From assembly GCF_000787855.1 (NCBI RefSeq), contig NZ_BBPQ01000003.1:8760-69851 (forward strand): 61,092 nucleotides of DNA, given 5' to 3'. The position numbers and the translations under genes are program-made. The notes beneath the pieces are model-generated. The model did no database searches. It had not been told where the DNA came from and saw only the letters and a list, made by a program, of their open reading frames with translations. Source of the DNA: Streptacidiphilus anmyonensis. GTDB taxonomy: Bacteria > Actinomycetota > Actinomycetes > Streptomycetales > Streptomycetaceae. The number at the start of each line of letters is the position of its first letter. The stretch's first letter is position 1. Positions 31,280 to 39,937 of the stretch are shown piece by piece.

Positions 31280-31681
31280 TCAGTCCGCGCGGCGCAACTC
31301 GGCCGCCGCGGTTCGCCAATCAGGGAAGATCGGGAACACGGACCCGACGTCGGTGAGTTCGAGCAGGCGGCCGACCCGGGCGCTGGGCGCCAGCAGGGCG
31401 AGCGCTGCGCCGAGGTCCGCGCAACGGGCGTGCAGTGACACCAAGAGGTTCAGCCCGGTCGAGTCGCAGAAGTGAACGTCGCCCATGCCGACGCAGACGA
31501 TCGATGGACGACTCGCCAGGGCACGGTGGATCGCAGCCTCGGCGATCGGCCAGGTGTGCAGATCAAGGTCGCCGACCAGGGAGCACACCGCGGCTCCGGC
31601 TGCGGGCTCGGTCTCCTCCGCCTTCAGCCGTGGGCTCGCGTCGAGCCCACCGGGACGTATCGGAGCGTCGATGTGGCGCAT
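31280..31681 (-). CDS. STAS domain protein (anti-anti-sigma factor)
   Basis: 133 residues with one STAS domain (about 30-130). The phosphorylatable serine is in HFCDSTGLNLLVSL, near residue 88, and the ALLAPSARVGRLLELTDVGSVFPIF end is typical of SpoIIAA/RsbV-like proteins. Such proteins bind anti-sigma kinases when unphosphorylated. A PP2C phosphatase of the right class lies 7 kb away (23303-24562), but linkage is not proven. GAGGAGG before ATG 31681 is strong; the gene is the last of the minus-strand row 35071-31280. Confidence 0.9.
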   Translation of the reverse strand: MRHIDAPIRPGGLDASPRLKAEETEPAAGAAVCSLVGDLDLHTWPIAEAAIHRALASRPSIVCVGMGDVHFCDSTGLNLLVSLHARCADLGAALALLAPSARVGRLLELTDVGSVFPIFPDWRTAAAELRRAD

Positions 31682-31722
31682 GGAAGCCTCCTCTGTTTCG
31701 GTGTTTCGGGCAGGCGGACGGA

Positions 31723-32688
31723 TTAGGTGGACGGTTCCCGGACGGGGGGAGCGCCGACGTCGTCCGGCCCGGGCTCCGGCGCGCGTGCCGTTTCCCGCGG
31801 CGCTGTTCGCGCTCCCGGGTGGCTGCGGGCGCTCAGGACGGCGACGGCGAGGAGGACGAGCAGGGGCCCGGTGTTGGGGTCGGTGGACTGGCCGCTGGTG
31901 AGCAGCCCCGCGCCTTGCCCGAGCGTCCAGAACGCCAGCGCGAGGAGGGTGCCGGTCCACGCGGCGGTGGTGCGCCAGGGCCGCGGCGCGAGAGCTCCCA
32001 GGCCCACCGCTGCCATGACCACGGCCAAGGCGACGGTCGTGGCGGTGGCGTGCCCGGTCAGGACGGAGGCGAGTGCGCGGTCCAGCGACGCCAGCGGTCC
32101 CGGTGCGTCGTCAGCCGCGGAGGCGATGGCCGGCACCGCGCCGTTGCCCGGCAGGAGCTGGAGGAGGGCACCGCCGGTCCACAGCACGGCCCAGGCCGGG
32201 GCGGCCCAGGTGGAGGGTGGGAGGTCGCTGCGCCGCCGGTGGCCGGGACGGCCCTGGCGAGGCACCCGTTCGGGCCAGGCCAGGACGGCGGCCAGGGCGT
32301 ACAGCAGCACGGCTCCCGGCGCCCCGGTCAGCATCAGGGTGTGACCGCCCGCCAGGCCGCCCAGCCCCTCGCCCAGCAGCCACACGGCAAGGGCCCAGCC
32401 GATGGAGGCGGCGAGAGCCCAGCGTGCGGTGCGCGCCCACAGCAGTCCGGCTCCGAGCAGGAGTTGACCCAGGGCGAAGCCGATGTTCATCAGGACGGGT
32501 GCGGCGTTGATCTGGTGGGCGGCCCAGTGGACCGGTGCGGCGACGACGGCGGGTTGTCCGGCGGCGGCGGGTTCGATGATCTGGTGGGCGAAGCCGCTGG
32601 TGAACATGTACGGCTGCAGTTGCAGGGCTCCGTCCAGGAGCCAGAGCAGTCCCAGGGCGATCTGGATGTGTCGGCGGGTCACGGTCAC
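31723..32688 (-). CDS. Polytopic membrane protein of unknown function
   Basis: 321 residues with about eight predicted membrane helices. It opens VTVTRRHIQIALGLLWLLDGALQLQPYMF, a start I associate with uncharacterised actinobacterial membrane proteins, repeated in weaker form in the second half (LWTGGALLQLLP near 178), so the protein looks internally duplicated. The C-terminal 35 residues are a Pro/Arg-rich cytoplasmic tail. GTG 32688 has GGAGG 5 nt upstream and is favoured over the ATG at 32826. It lies between the lipoprotein and the STAS gene on the same strand. Confidence 0.65.
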   Translation of the reverse strand: MTVTRRHIQIALGLLWLLDGALQLQPYMFTSGFAHQIIEPAAAGQPAVVAAPVHWAAHQINAAPVLMNIGFALGQLLLGAGLLWARTARWALAASIGWALAVWLLGEGLGGLAGGHTLMLTGAPGAVLLYALAAVLAWPERVPRQGRPGHRRRSDLPPSTWAAPAWAVLWTGGALLQLLPGNGAVPAIASAADDAPGPLASLDRALASVLTGHATATTVALAVVMAAVGLGALAPRPWRTTAAWTGTLLALAFWTLGQGAGLLTSGQSTDPNTGPLLVLLAVAVLSARSHPGARTAPRETARAPEPGPDDVGAPPVREPST

Positions 32689-32845
32689 GGCGGCCTCCAA
32701 GGCCGGGCGGTGCGCGGCGCGTCGGGTCGGGAGGCCCTCGACGTGCCGTCGAGGTCGGGTGGCGGACACCGCGGTGCCGCCGGGGTAGGTGCGGCGGCGA
32801 GGGCTGGCGTCGCCGCAGGTGGTCAAGTGGCCGTGGCTGCTGAAG

Positions 32846-33511
32846 CTATCCGTTCCAGCAGCCGAGGATGTCGCTGGCGATCTCGTAGGCCAGGTCGGCC
32901 CGGGAGAGGTGGTGCGGTCCCGACGCGGCGGTCATGCCGGTGGCGTCGACGCGAAGGGTCATGCCGTCCTTGAGGACGACGACCGTGCCTCCCGCGGACT
33001 CGTAGCCGGGGTTGCCCAGGGCCTGGGCCACGGTCAGCGGCGTCGTGGGGCCCAGGTGGCTTCGCAGCGATGCGAAGTAGGCGTTCGCGCTCGCAGCGTC
33101 CGGTGATTCCTTGACGGTCAGCACCAGGTGGCCGGTCGGCAGGTGATACGTGCAGGTGTAGAGGTGGTCGGTCCAGGTGCTGGTCGTGGTCGGCGCCTTC
33201 GGCGGGGCGAGGATCCTCGTGACGTCGTTGCGGATCTCGGGCGAGCACACCATCCGCGCGGTCGTCGAAGGCGTGCCGGCCTGCCCTGGGTTGGGCATCC
33301 GCGTCCCCGGCGGCACCGACGTGCCGGGGGACGGGGGTGGAGCGCTGGTGGACGCGGCCGCGCCGGTCGTGGCAGCGGTGACGGCGGTGGCGGAGGCGCA
33401 CCCGCCTGCCAGCGCTGCGAGCGCCGCGGCGGAGGCGAGCATGCGCAGGCGGCTTCCGCGTCGTCGACTGCGGGATGCGGCTGGGGTGATGGTGTGCCGG
33501 CGGATGGTCAT
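32846..33511 (-). CDS. Putative lipoprotein, DUF-type, sortase-linked
   Basis: 221 residues. A lipoprotein signal with lipobox LAGGC (cysteine near residue 38) is followed by a Thr/Pro/Ser-rich linker and a soluble domain (80-221) with cysteines in MVCSPEI, YTCTYHLP and ILGCWNG. The domain has YHLPTGHLVLTVKE and a late helix RADLAYEIASDIL; I do not recognise a catalytic motif. It follows the sortase after 24 bp on the same strand, so it is probably part of one surface-protein operon. Confidence 0.7.
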   Translation of the reverse strand: MTIRRHTITPAASRSRRRGSRLRMLASAAALAALAGGCASATAVTAATTGAAASTSAPPPSPGTSVPPGTRMPNPGQAGTPSTTARMVCSPEIRNDVTRILAPPKAPTTTSTWTDHLYTCTYHLPTGHLVLTVKESPDAASANAYFASLRSHLGPTTPLTVAQALGNPGYESAGGTVVVLKDGMTLRVDATGMTAASGPHHLSRADLAYEIASDILGCWNG

Positions 33512-33535
33512 CGTCTCCTCCTCGTGTACGCGCGG

Positions 33536-34261
33536 TCAGGCCCGGTGGATGCCGGTGAGCGTGGCGAAGGCGACGGTGTTGTCCAGGTAGTGCTGGGTGG
33601 CGTGGTCGAACGGGCCGCCGCAGGTGATCAACCGGAGCTGGGGATCGGTGGTGTTGCCGTAGACCGTCAGGGTGGGAAAGGCGTCCTTGGGGTACCGGTT
33701 GACGCCGTCGATCCGGAACACGGCCACGGTGCCGTCGCTGCGGGTGATGCTGACGGTGTCGCCCGGGCGCAGCGCGCCCAGGGCGTAGAACACGCCCTCC
33801 GCCCCGGTGGTGCCGTCGATGTGGCCGAGGACGACCGCGGGGCCCACCTGGCCGGGGACCGGCGAGTCGTGGTCCCAGCCCGGGGCCGAGATGTCGGACA
33901 TCGGCGGTACCTGCAGGGTTCCGTCGGGGTTCTGACCCAGGCTCAGCAGTGCGTGGTGCACGCCGATCGCCGGGATGCTGATCGCGGTGGGAGTCACCGC
34001 TGTGGCGGCTGGCACCGCCGGAACGCCGGCCGGGCGGCCGGTCGTGCTCGGCGTGCCGTCAGGGGCGGCAGGCGAGGTGGCCGGACCGGGGACCGGGAGG
34101 CCGGCGGCGGGCAGCCCGGCCGAGGCAGGTGGCTGGGGTGCGTGGTGCTGGCTGGAGACCCCGAGAGCCAGGGTGCCTCCCGACGCCAGCAGCAGGGCGG
34201 TGGCCGCCGACGCCAGCAGGCGCCGGCGGCCGTGGCCGAACAGTCGTGTCAACCAGGACAT
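33536..34261 (-). CDS. Class F sortase
   Basis: 241 residues: N-terminal membrane anchor (about 13-35), a long Pro/Ala linker, then the sortase barrel from PTAISIPAIGVHHALLSLG. The catalytic histidine is in VVLGHIDG (near 145), the cysteine in RLITCGGPFD (near 215) and the arginine is near the C-terminus or in PQLRLIT. Class F enzymes are common in actinobacteria; most substrates are unknown. Only 6 bp separate it from the upstream gene for a secreted protein with a C-terminal membrane helix, the natural substrate or partner. Confidence 0.85.
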   Translation of the reverse strand: MSWLTRLFGHGRRRLLASAATALLLASGGTLALGVSSQHHAPQPPASAGLPAAGLPVPGPATSPAAPDGTPSTTGRPAGVPAVPAATAVTPTAISIPAIGVHHALLSLGQNPDGTLQVPPMSDISAPGWDHDSPVPGQVGPAVVLGHIDGTTGAEGVFYALGALRPGDTVSITRSDGTVAVFRIDGVNRYPKDAFPTLTVYGNTTDPQLRLITCGGPFDHATQHYLDNTVAFATLTGIHRA

Positions 34262-34267
34262 GAGCGT

Positions 34268-35071
34268 CTACTTCTCGACGTTGATCCGTCGACGCAGGAC
34301 CAGCGCGCCACCGGCGGCGGCCGCCAGGCCTGCCCCGGCCGCGTACAGCCACGGGTCGTGGATCCCGGAGGTCCCGCCGCCGCCGGTGTTCACGCTGGCG
34401 GTGGGAACCATGGCCATCTGCGAGACGCCGAGCGGCCCGCACAGCGCGGGGGAGGTGGCGGCCAGCGGCAGCGAGGGCACGAGGTCGCTCGGCTCGGCCT
34501 GGGCCTTGGCGCTCAGCGTCGTCGGGTCCAGGCCGTGGACCACGATGACGGCCTTGCCGGCCTTGATCGAGGCCACCGTCGCCTGGTCGAGGGTGATGGT
34601 GCGGGAGTAGTGGAAGTCCGCGCCGGACGGCGCGATCTTGACGTCGGTGCCGGCCGCGGGGCTGGTGTCGCCGGTCAGACTCAGCGTGGTGCCGATCGCC
34701 CCGTAGGCCGGGCCACCCTCGGTGGTGCTGACGACGCCGTCGCCGTTCTTGTCCGCGGAGGCGGTCGGGCACGTGCCCATCCCGTTGATGTGGATGTGCT
34801 GTACGTGCGGGTACGGCGCGTTCATGAACGTCGCGGCCAGACCCTTGACGTCCTCGGTGATCACGGCCTTGGAACCGGTCAGCTGCAGCATCAGCATGCC
34901 CGAGCCGCTGGCGTGGTTGAGCGGGTTCAGCGTCGCCATGTAGGTGGTGGTGCTGCCGGTCGACTGCGCGCCGGCCGCGGAGGCGCTGAAAGCCGTCAGC
35001 GGCAGCGCGAGAAGCGCCACCGGGGCTGCCATGGCCAGGACCCTGGCCGTTCGCTTCTTCATGTTCGTCAT
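34268..35071 (-). CDS. Secreted CHRD-like protein with EF-hand-like loop and C-terminal anchor
   Basis: 267 residues. Signal peptide (MKKRTARVLAMAAPVALLAL..., cleavage near ASA, 33). Residues 44-190 resemble a CHRD-type beta domain (HVQHIHINGMG, a His cluster that might bind metal). Inside it DKNGDGVVSTTE fits the canonical Ca2+ loop Asp-x-Asn-x-Asp-Gly-x-x-Ser-x-x-Glu. The C-terminus is a Gly/Ser linker, a membrane helix (LYAAGAGLAAAAGGALVL) and RRRINVEK, like a sortase substrate, but I see no LPxTG. AGGAG 6 nt before ATG 35071 sets the start. It leads a minus-strand row with the sortase. Confidence 0.75.
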   Translation of the reverse strand: MTNMKKRTARVLAMAAPVALLALPLTAFSASAAGAQSTGSTTTYMATLNPLNHASGSGMLMLQLTGSKAVITEDVKGLAATFMNAPYPHVQHIHINGMGTCPTASADKNGDGVVSTTEGGPAYGAIGTTLSLTGDTSPAAGTDVKIAPSGADFHYSRTITLDQATVASIKAGKAVIVVHGLDPTTLSAKAQAEPSDLVPSLPLAATSPALCGPLGVSQMAMVPTASVNTGGGGTSGIHDPWLYAAGAGLAAAAGGALVLRRRINVEK

Positions 35072-35500
35072 CGCGCTCTCCTTCGACTGCGTGGTGGTAC
35101 TCGGATGTCCGGTGACTCCGCGGGAAGCGCCGCTCAGCGATCACCGCATATCGGTTCCGGTGGAACCGAAGCGCGGGTCGTGGGCAGCGAACGCCACCTG
35201 CCGGAGTCAGTGACGGGGGAAGAAGCCGAGCGCCGAGGTCCGGGGCGCATCCAATCGAGCCTCTGTGAGTGATTCGGAGCCGGGTACTGGGCGGATGGGT
35301 CCGGGATACGCCGAAGCCGGACTGACGGCGCCCGCGGCCACGCCGTTGCGGCGGCACGGCGGAATCCGCCGTCGGGGCCCTGCGACTGGCTGCCGGCGAA
35401 GTGCGCAGGCTCCACCGGCAAGGACGGCCGCCCGGACCGGCATCGGACTCTCCACGGTCGGCCGGGGGCCTAATCCGGGGTCTGCGTGGTCACGCACGCA
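35072..35500. other. Upstream region of the sortase operon; no gene seen
   Basis: About 430 bp with scattered small open frames in both directions that have shadow composition. The promoter for the minus-strand row must be near 35080-35150, but no clear boxes were found. Its far end contains the strong hairpin at 35501-35534. Confidence 0.4.
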
Positions 35501-35534
35501 GTCGGGCCCGGCACCTTACGGTGTCGGGCCCGAC
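35501..35534. terminator. Strong hairpin whose loop contains a stop codon
   Basis: Two 15-nt arms (starting GTCGGGCCCG, ending CGGGCCCGAC) pair fully apart from one G-U position, with loop TTAC. The TAA stop of the truncated GAF gene (minus strand) lies in the loop. It should terminate transcription in the minus direction and probably both. Confidence 0.75.
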
Positions 35535-35905
35535 TGACGGACTGTCACTTGGCCGACCCGGGCCAGGTCCGGCACCAGCACCATCGCGCCGCTGAGCACG
35601 GCCTCGGGACCCGGTCCCTCGCCGAGGGTGAACTGCAGGTCCTCGAACCGGCCGCCCGCCTCGTCGGTGCACCACATCAGCTCCGCCCGCTCGCCCCCGG
35701 TCGCCAGGGACACGGTCTGTCCGTCGACGCCCAGGGCCTCGGCGGCCAGCGCCGCGACCTGCGCTGCGGCGTCGAACCCGTCATCGAGCTGGAGCAGGCG
35801 CAGAACCTCGGCCATGCCGACCGTGAACGTCGGCGCCCCGGCCCGGGGCTGGGGAAGGCCGTGATGGACGGCCATGCGTCGAGTCACGAAGCTTTCGGCG
35901 GACAC
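35516..35905 (-). pseudogene. Truncated GAF-domain protein (GAF half only)
   Basis: 129 residues from GTG 35905 (GAGGAG five bases upstream). After LRLLQLDDGFDAAAQVAALAAEALGVDGQTVSLA and the mid-GAF block LMWCTDEAGGRFEDLQFTLGEGPGPEAV, the domain stops at GAMVLVPDLARV; the second half and any ANTAR or HTH output domain are missing. The protein ends inside a terminator hairpin. In intact relatives the sequence continues with a WP-containing segment. It is probably a remnant of a GAF-ANTAR regulator; whether it is still expressed is unknown. Confidence 0.6.
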
Positions 35906-36192
35906 CAGGTCTCCTCGGCTGTCTCGTCTGTGAGACCGCCGGGGGCCGGGGCAGCCGGAGCAGGGCGGCCGCCGAAGCGGCCTGGGGCCGGGCGTCGAGG
36001 GAGCCACGTGGAGCGGCTTCGAACGTCCAGACCGACCAGGTGAAACAGGCCGCTCTGTTGCGAACAGTACGACTTCCCGAGGCAGGCTGCTACCACGAGG
36101 AACATCCGCAGACCGCAGTAGGTTCCGACGGGAACGTTCGGCTGCCCAAGGGTCTGCTCGGAATCCGGCGGCTCCGGGGCGAGGACAGGGCC

Positions 36193-36360
36193 ATGAGCAC
36201 CCCTGACGAGCACGACGACGCCCACGTTGACGACGAGACCCGAGAGCGCTCCGCAGAGCAGAGGAACATGTCGGTGCCGACTCCAAAGGACGTCCGGGCC
36301 AGGGGCGATGACGATGAGGAGGACGATGACGAGAGCGAGTCGCCATCAGCCGACGGCTAG
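36193..36360 (+). CDS. Small acidic protein, 55 residues
   Basis: MSTPDEHDDAHVDDETRERS... ending in a run of Asp/Glu (DDDEEDDDESES). ATG 36193 follows GAGGACAGGGCC. The bias is strong but not of low-complexity DNA type. Function not recognised; it could be a small unfolded stress or spore-associated protein. Confidence 0.4.
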   Translation: MSTPDEHDDAHVDDETRERSAEQRNMSVPTPKDVRARGDDDEEDDDESESPSADG

Positions 36361-36726
36361 TGCCGCGCCCGCACGGTGCAGTTGGAGCAGTTCCGAGTGT
36401 TCCCGCCGAAGCCGGGTCGGCGACGCGACTGCGCCGGTCCAGGAGCCAACCCGAGAATGCGTCCCGGAAGTGGCTGGATCGGTGTCGGTCCTCTGAATGT
36501 GTGGGAGTGACCAGAAGACGGGCGCGATGAAGGCCCTGTCAGACGGGGGGACCGACAGGGCCATCAGCTGTGATCCTGTCGAAGCGGGTGCCTCCGGTCA
36601 AGGCTTACATGCACGGCCGGATGGTTGACGGCGGCCGCGGACTGATCCACTACGGGCGAGCAGGAAGACGCCGTCCTCCCCAACGAGCCGACCGTGCGCG
36701 TCGGCTCAGGACTGGGTGCCGAACCG
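36361..36726. other. Gap without a supported gene
   Basis: About 365 bp. Open frames on both strands are short and shadow-like. No strong promoter, repeat or RNA gene is seen. The next recognisable sequence is a decayed DUF1206 end on the minus strand. Confidence 0.4.
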
Positions 36727-36840
36727 TCAGCGGGGAGCCTCGCCCATGGTGCGGCGCCAACGTGCTTCGGCGATGGAGTAGAGGCCGAAAGCGATCAGGC
36801 CGAGTGCGACGAAGACCAGGCCGTCTCGGTCGACGGCGTG
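36727..36840 (-). pseudogene. C-terminal remnant of a DUF1206 membrane protein
   Basis: The last 37 codons of a minus-strand frame read DGLVFVALGLIAFGLYSIAE followed by ARWRRTMGEAPR and a stop, the typical final helix of DUF1206 proteins (three repeats of paired helices). Everything upstream of this is unrelated. Only this C-terminal piece remains, at the edge of the LAL regulon region. Confidence 0.55.
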
Positions 36841-36965
36841 GCCTCGGTAGGGGCCGCCCGCGCGGGTGGGTGCCGAAGGTGCGGACGGCGAGCGCGGGGC
36901 CGCTCGCCGGGGACGACCTCCAGCACCCAGCGATGACGTCCGTGTGCGGGTACGGCACGCCGGAT

Positions 36966-36983
36966 CAGTCGTTCGACTCAAGA
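36966..36983 (+). promoter_or_regulatory. Regulon motif site I (upstream of LAL gene 1)
   Basis: CAGTCGTTCGACTCAAGA: fits CAGTC-N4-GAC-N2-AAGC with one mismatch at the last base. It lies about 230 bp before the GTG of the LAL regulator at 37214; a -10-like hexamer is not obvious here. Confidence 0.7.
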
Positions 36984-37178
36984 GATCACGGCGCCGCCTG
37001 ACGGAGCATGGCGGTGACGACGACTGCCGTCGCACCACAGCGACACCCGGCGGCCCGCGCCCCGGCGCGGGCCTACGGGGCGCGAACGTGCTCGCCCTCG
37101 CCCGTTGTCGGGGAACCGCGTCGTCGTGGCGAGAGGCGGATCTCCTGGCGTCGGCCGAATCAAGGGGAAGGCACCGGA

Positions 37179-37217
37179 ATGACGAGGCGCACACTCGGTC
37201 CAGCGAGCGCGCTGTGA
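37179..37217 (+). CDS. Short leader ORF (12 codons) coupled to LAL gene 1
   Basis: MTRRTLGPASAL, then TGA at 37215-37217. AAGGGGAAGG ends about 7 nt before its ATG, the best ribosome binding site in the region. Its stop overlaps the GTG at 37214 of the LAL gene (GTGA), which itself has no such site. This fits translational coupling. A longer upstream start in the same frame (ATG 37008) is possible. Confidence 0.5.
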   Translation: MTRRTLGPASAL

Positions 37218-39937
37218 TCGGCCGCGAGCTCGAACGGCAACGGATCGTCACATTCCTGTCAGGGCTGCCGACTCGTGGCAGTACGCTGCTGGTGACCGGA
37301 GCCTCTGGTATCGGTAAGTCCGCTCTGCTCGCCTTCGCCCGCCGCGAGGCGGAGACCAGGGGCGTTACCGTCCTGTGGACGGCGTCGGCCGTTCCGGAGT
37401 CGGGGCTGCGCTATGCGGCGCTGCACCGACTGCTGCTGCCGTTGCGCTCAAGGGTCTGCGCACTGAGCGTGTCGGAGCAGGCCGAGCTGGGTTCTCTGTT
37501 CGGGGGAGGGGACCCTTCGATCGGCCCCGAGCGGCTCGCCGCGGCGGTGCTGAGCCTTCTCGACACCGTAGATGGCACGGTCCTGGCCTGCGTGGACGAC
37601 CTCGACCGAGTCGACCGGGACAGCCGCGACGTGATCGTCGAGATGGTCGCGGGGTGCGGCTGGCGTCGGGTCGGACTGATTCTCGCGGAGTCGTCCGACG
37701 CCGGACGGGGCCCGAGTGTCGACGGCGCGGACGTCTTGCCGGTCACAGCGCTGTCCGACGCCGAGTCGCGGCGACTTGTGCGCCTTCGACGAGGGGTGGT
37801 CGGCCATGCCGAGCAGGAACTGGTCCTCGCGGCGGCACGGGGAAATCCCCTGGCACTGGCCGAGCTGACGCTGCCGGGCGCAGAGGACGGCGACACGGCG
37901 GGGTTCGGCATGCCGTCAGCCGGTGCCGCGCTGGCGCACGCCCATGCCCACCGGTTCGCCGCGTTCTCCGACGGGGCCCGGGTCGTGGCCCTGGCCGCGG
38001 CCCTGAGCGTCGACACGGCGGCAGACACCGTGCTGCGGGCCGGCGGGGCATTGCTGGGAACCGTCGAGGCCGCTCGCCTGAGCCTCGATGAGGCGGTGTC
38101 CCACGGCATCCCGACCGTCAGGTCCGGCGTGATCTTGTTCCCGGACCCGCTCGCGCGCGTTGCGATCACCGGACTCGAGCCCACGACACGCCGCGTGGAC
38201 GCCCACGCGGCCCTCGGCGCGGTGACGCGCGATCCACGCCGCGCGGCCTGGCACCTGGCCCAGGCGACCCTGGGGAGGGACGAGAGGCTGGCCCTGCACC
38301 TGGAGGAGTTCGCTGCCTCCTCGGACACGGCGGTGAACGTTCTGGCCGCCTTGGCGGCACTCCGCCGTGCCGCCGTCCTGTCGCCCGATCGCAGGAAGCG
38401 TGCGGTCCGGCTGCTCCGGGCGGCGGAACTGGCATGGGAGCACGGGTTGACGAAGCAGGCGGCGCGGTGCGTGCGGGAGTCGGACGCGAGCGATCTGGGG
38501 GCCGTGGACGCCGCTCGGCTGCTGTGGGTGCACGAGCTCCTGGCGGACCACGCCGGGGTCCAGCGCGACCGCATCGCCGAGCTCTGCTCCGCGGCGCGCG
38601 AGGCCGCCGTCCAGGACCGCGCTCTCGCCGCGGAGCTGCTGCACGCGGCGGCACGCCGCTGCTGGTGGCAGACGGTCGGCGGCGCAGAGCGGCGGCTCGT
38701 GCGGGACACGATGACGGAACTCGGACTGACCGGGGACGAGCCGCACGCGCTGGCCGTGTCCGCCTTGACGACCTGCCCCTCGCGGCGGACGGCGCACGTG
38801 CGCGCGGAACGGGTAGGTCCCAACCGGGCGTCGGAGGTCACGCCGGACGACCTCGATCCGGTGGCGTGCCGCCTCCTGGGGCAGGCCACCGCGTTGACCG
38901 GTGACCTGGAGCGTTCGAGGGGGTTGCTGCAGGAGGCGGCGGCGCGGAACCGCGCGACCGGGCGGTACGGACTCCTGCCGCAGATCCTGGTGCCGCTCGC
39001 CATGGGCGGCGTGTGGCGGAGCCGGGAGTGGGATTCGGTGCTGGCCGAGGCCGAGGAAGGCCGCACCATCGCCGAGGCCACCAGCCAGCCGCGGTGGGTC
39101 GCCCTGGCGGACGGTGCGGCCGGTCTGGTCAAGGCGCTGCGCGGCGACGACGAGGGAGCGCTCGCCCATGCGGCCTCGGCGGAGGCGGCGGCGCTGCGGC
39201 TGCGTCAGCCGCGACAGTTCGGACTGGCCGTGCTGACCCGGGCCCTGACCTCCACCGGCGCGGGTCGATTCGCCGACGCCTACCGGCAGTTGCTCCCGCT
39301 TTTCGACGATCCGGCCATGTCTCACCCCTACGAGCAGGGACACGCGCTCGCCTTCCTGGCCGAGGCGGCCTTGCCGGTGGGCGAGGCCGACGCGGCCCGT
39401 GTCGTGGTGGAGCGGCTCGCTGAATCCGCCTCTACCGGCCCGACCTGTCTGCTGACCCGGCAGGTCGCCTTCGCGAGAGCCGTCCTCGCCCCGGACGACC
39501 GCGCCGAGGGATACTACGAGCGCGCGCTCGGTGCGGGGAGCGGGGATTGGCCCCTACTGCACGCCATGACCAACCTGGGCTACGGCACCTGGCTCAGAAG
39601 GCGTCGTCGGGTCGCGGAGTCGCGTACGCCGCTGCGGGCGGCCGCGGCCACGTTCGCCGCGCTGGGGGCGCAGGCTCACGGGGACCGCGCGCTCGCGGAG
39701 CTGCGCGCCTCGGGGGCCGCCGCCGGGACGTCGTGCGAGGCCGCGGAGCTCGTCCTCCTGCTCTCCCCTCAGGAACGCACCATCGCGGGGCTGGTGGCGG
39801 AGGGGCTCTCCAACCGGGCGATCGGCGAGAGGCTCCACCTGTCGCCGCGTACGGTCGCTTCGCATCTGTACCGGATCTTCCCCAAGCTCGACGTCACCTC
39901 ACGCATCCAGCTCTCGGCGAAGCTCGGCAAGCGCTGA
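37214..39937 (+). CDS. LAL-type LuxR regulator 1 (AAA/NACHT-like ATPase + TPR + LuxR HTH)
   Basis: 907 residues. Walker A GASGIGKS (29-36) and the Walker B-like VLACVDDLDRVD (near 118) mark the NTPase; a helical TPR-like region follows; the C-terminal LuxR HTH reads LSPQERTIAGLVAEGLSNRA and then HLSPRTVASHLYRIF. LAL regulators bind ATP and an inducer, then activate transcription. GTG 37214 overlaps the leader ORF stop; an in-frame extension upstream to 36866 is rejected. A copy of the 18-bp motif is upstream. The last 39 bp overlap the convergent LAL gene 2. Confidence 0.85.
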   Translation: MIGRELERQRIVTFLSGLPTRGSTLLVTGASGIGKSALLAFARREAETRGVTVLWTASAVPESGLRYAALHRLLLPLRSRVCALSVSEQAELGSLFGGGDPSIGPERLAAAVLSLLDTVDGTVLACVDDLDRVDRDSRDVIVEMVAGCGWRRVGLILAESSDAGRGPSVDGADVLPVTALSDAESRRLVRLRRGVVGHAEQELVLAAARGNPLALAELTLPGAEDGDTAGFGMPSAGAALAHAHAHRFAAFSDGARVVALAAALSVDTAADTVLRAGGALLGTVEAARLSLDEAVSHGIPTVRSGVILFPDPLARVAITGLEPTTRRVDAHAALGAVTRDPRRAAWHLAQATLGRDERLALHLEEFAASSDTAVNVLAALAALRRAAVLSPDRRKRAVRLLRAAELAWEHGLTKQAARCVRESDASDLGAVDAARLLWVHELLADHAGVQRDRIAELCSAAREAAVQDRALAAELLHAAARRCWWQTVGGAERRLVRDTMTELGLTGDEPHALAVSALTTCPSRRTAHVRAERVGPNRASEVTPDDLDPVACRLLGQATALTGDLERSRGLLQEAAARNRATGRYGLLPQILVPLAMGGVWRSREWDSVLAEAEEGRTIAEATSQPRWVALADGAAGLVKALRGDDEGALAHAASAEAAALRLRQPRQFGLAVLTRALTSTGAGRFADAYRQLLPLFDDPAMSHPYEQGHALAFLAEAALPVGEADAARVVVERLAESASTGPTCLLTRQVAFARAVLAPDDRAEGYYERALGAGSGDWPLLHAMTNLGYGTWLRRRRRVAESRTPLRAAAATFAALGAQAHGDRALAELRASGAAAGTSCEAAELVLLLSPQERTIAGLVAEGLSNRAIGERLHLSPRTVASHLYRIFPKLDVTSRIQLSAKLGKR

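Noticed and set aside
33128-35272. 714-codon plus-strand open frame
   Set aside because: Covers the lipoprotein, sortase and CHRD-like genes in antisense; no recognisable motif, Gly/Arg/Ala-rich.
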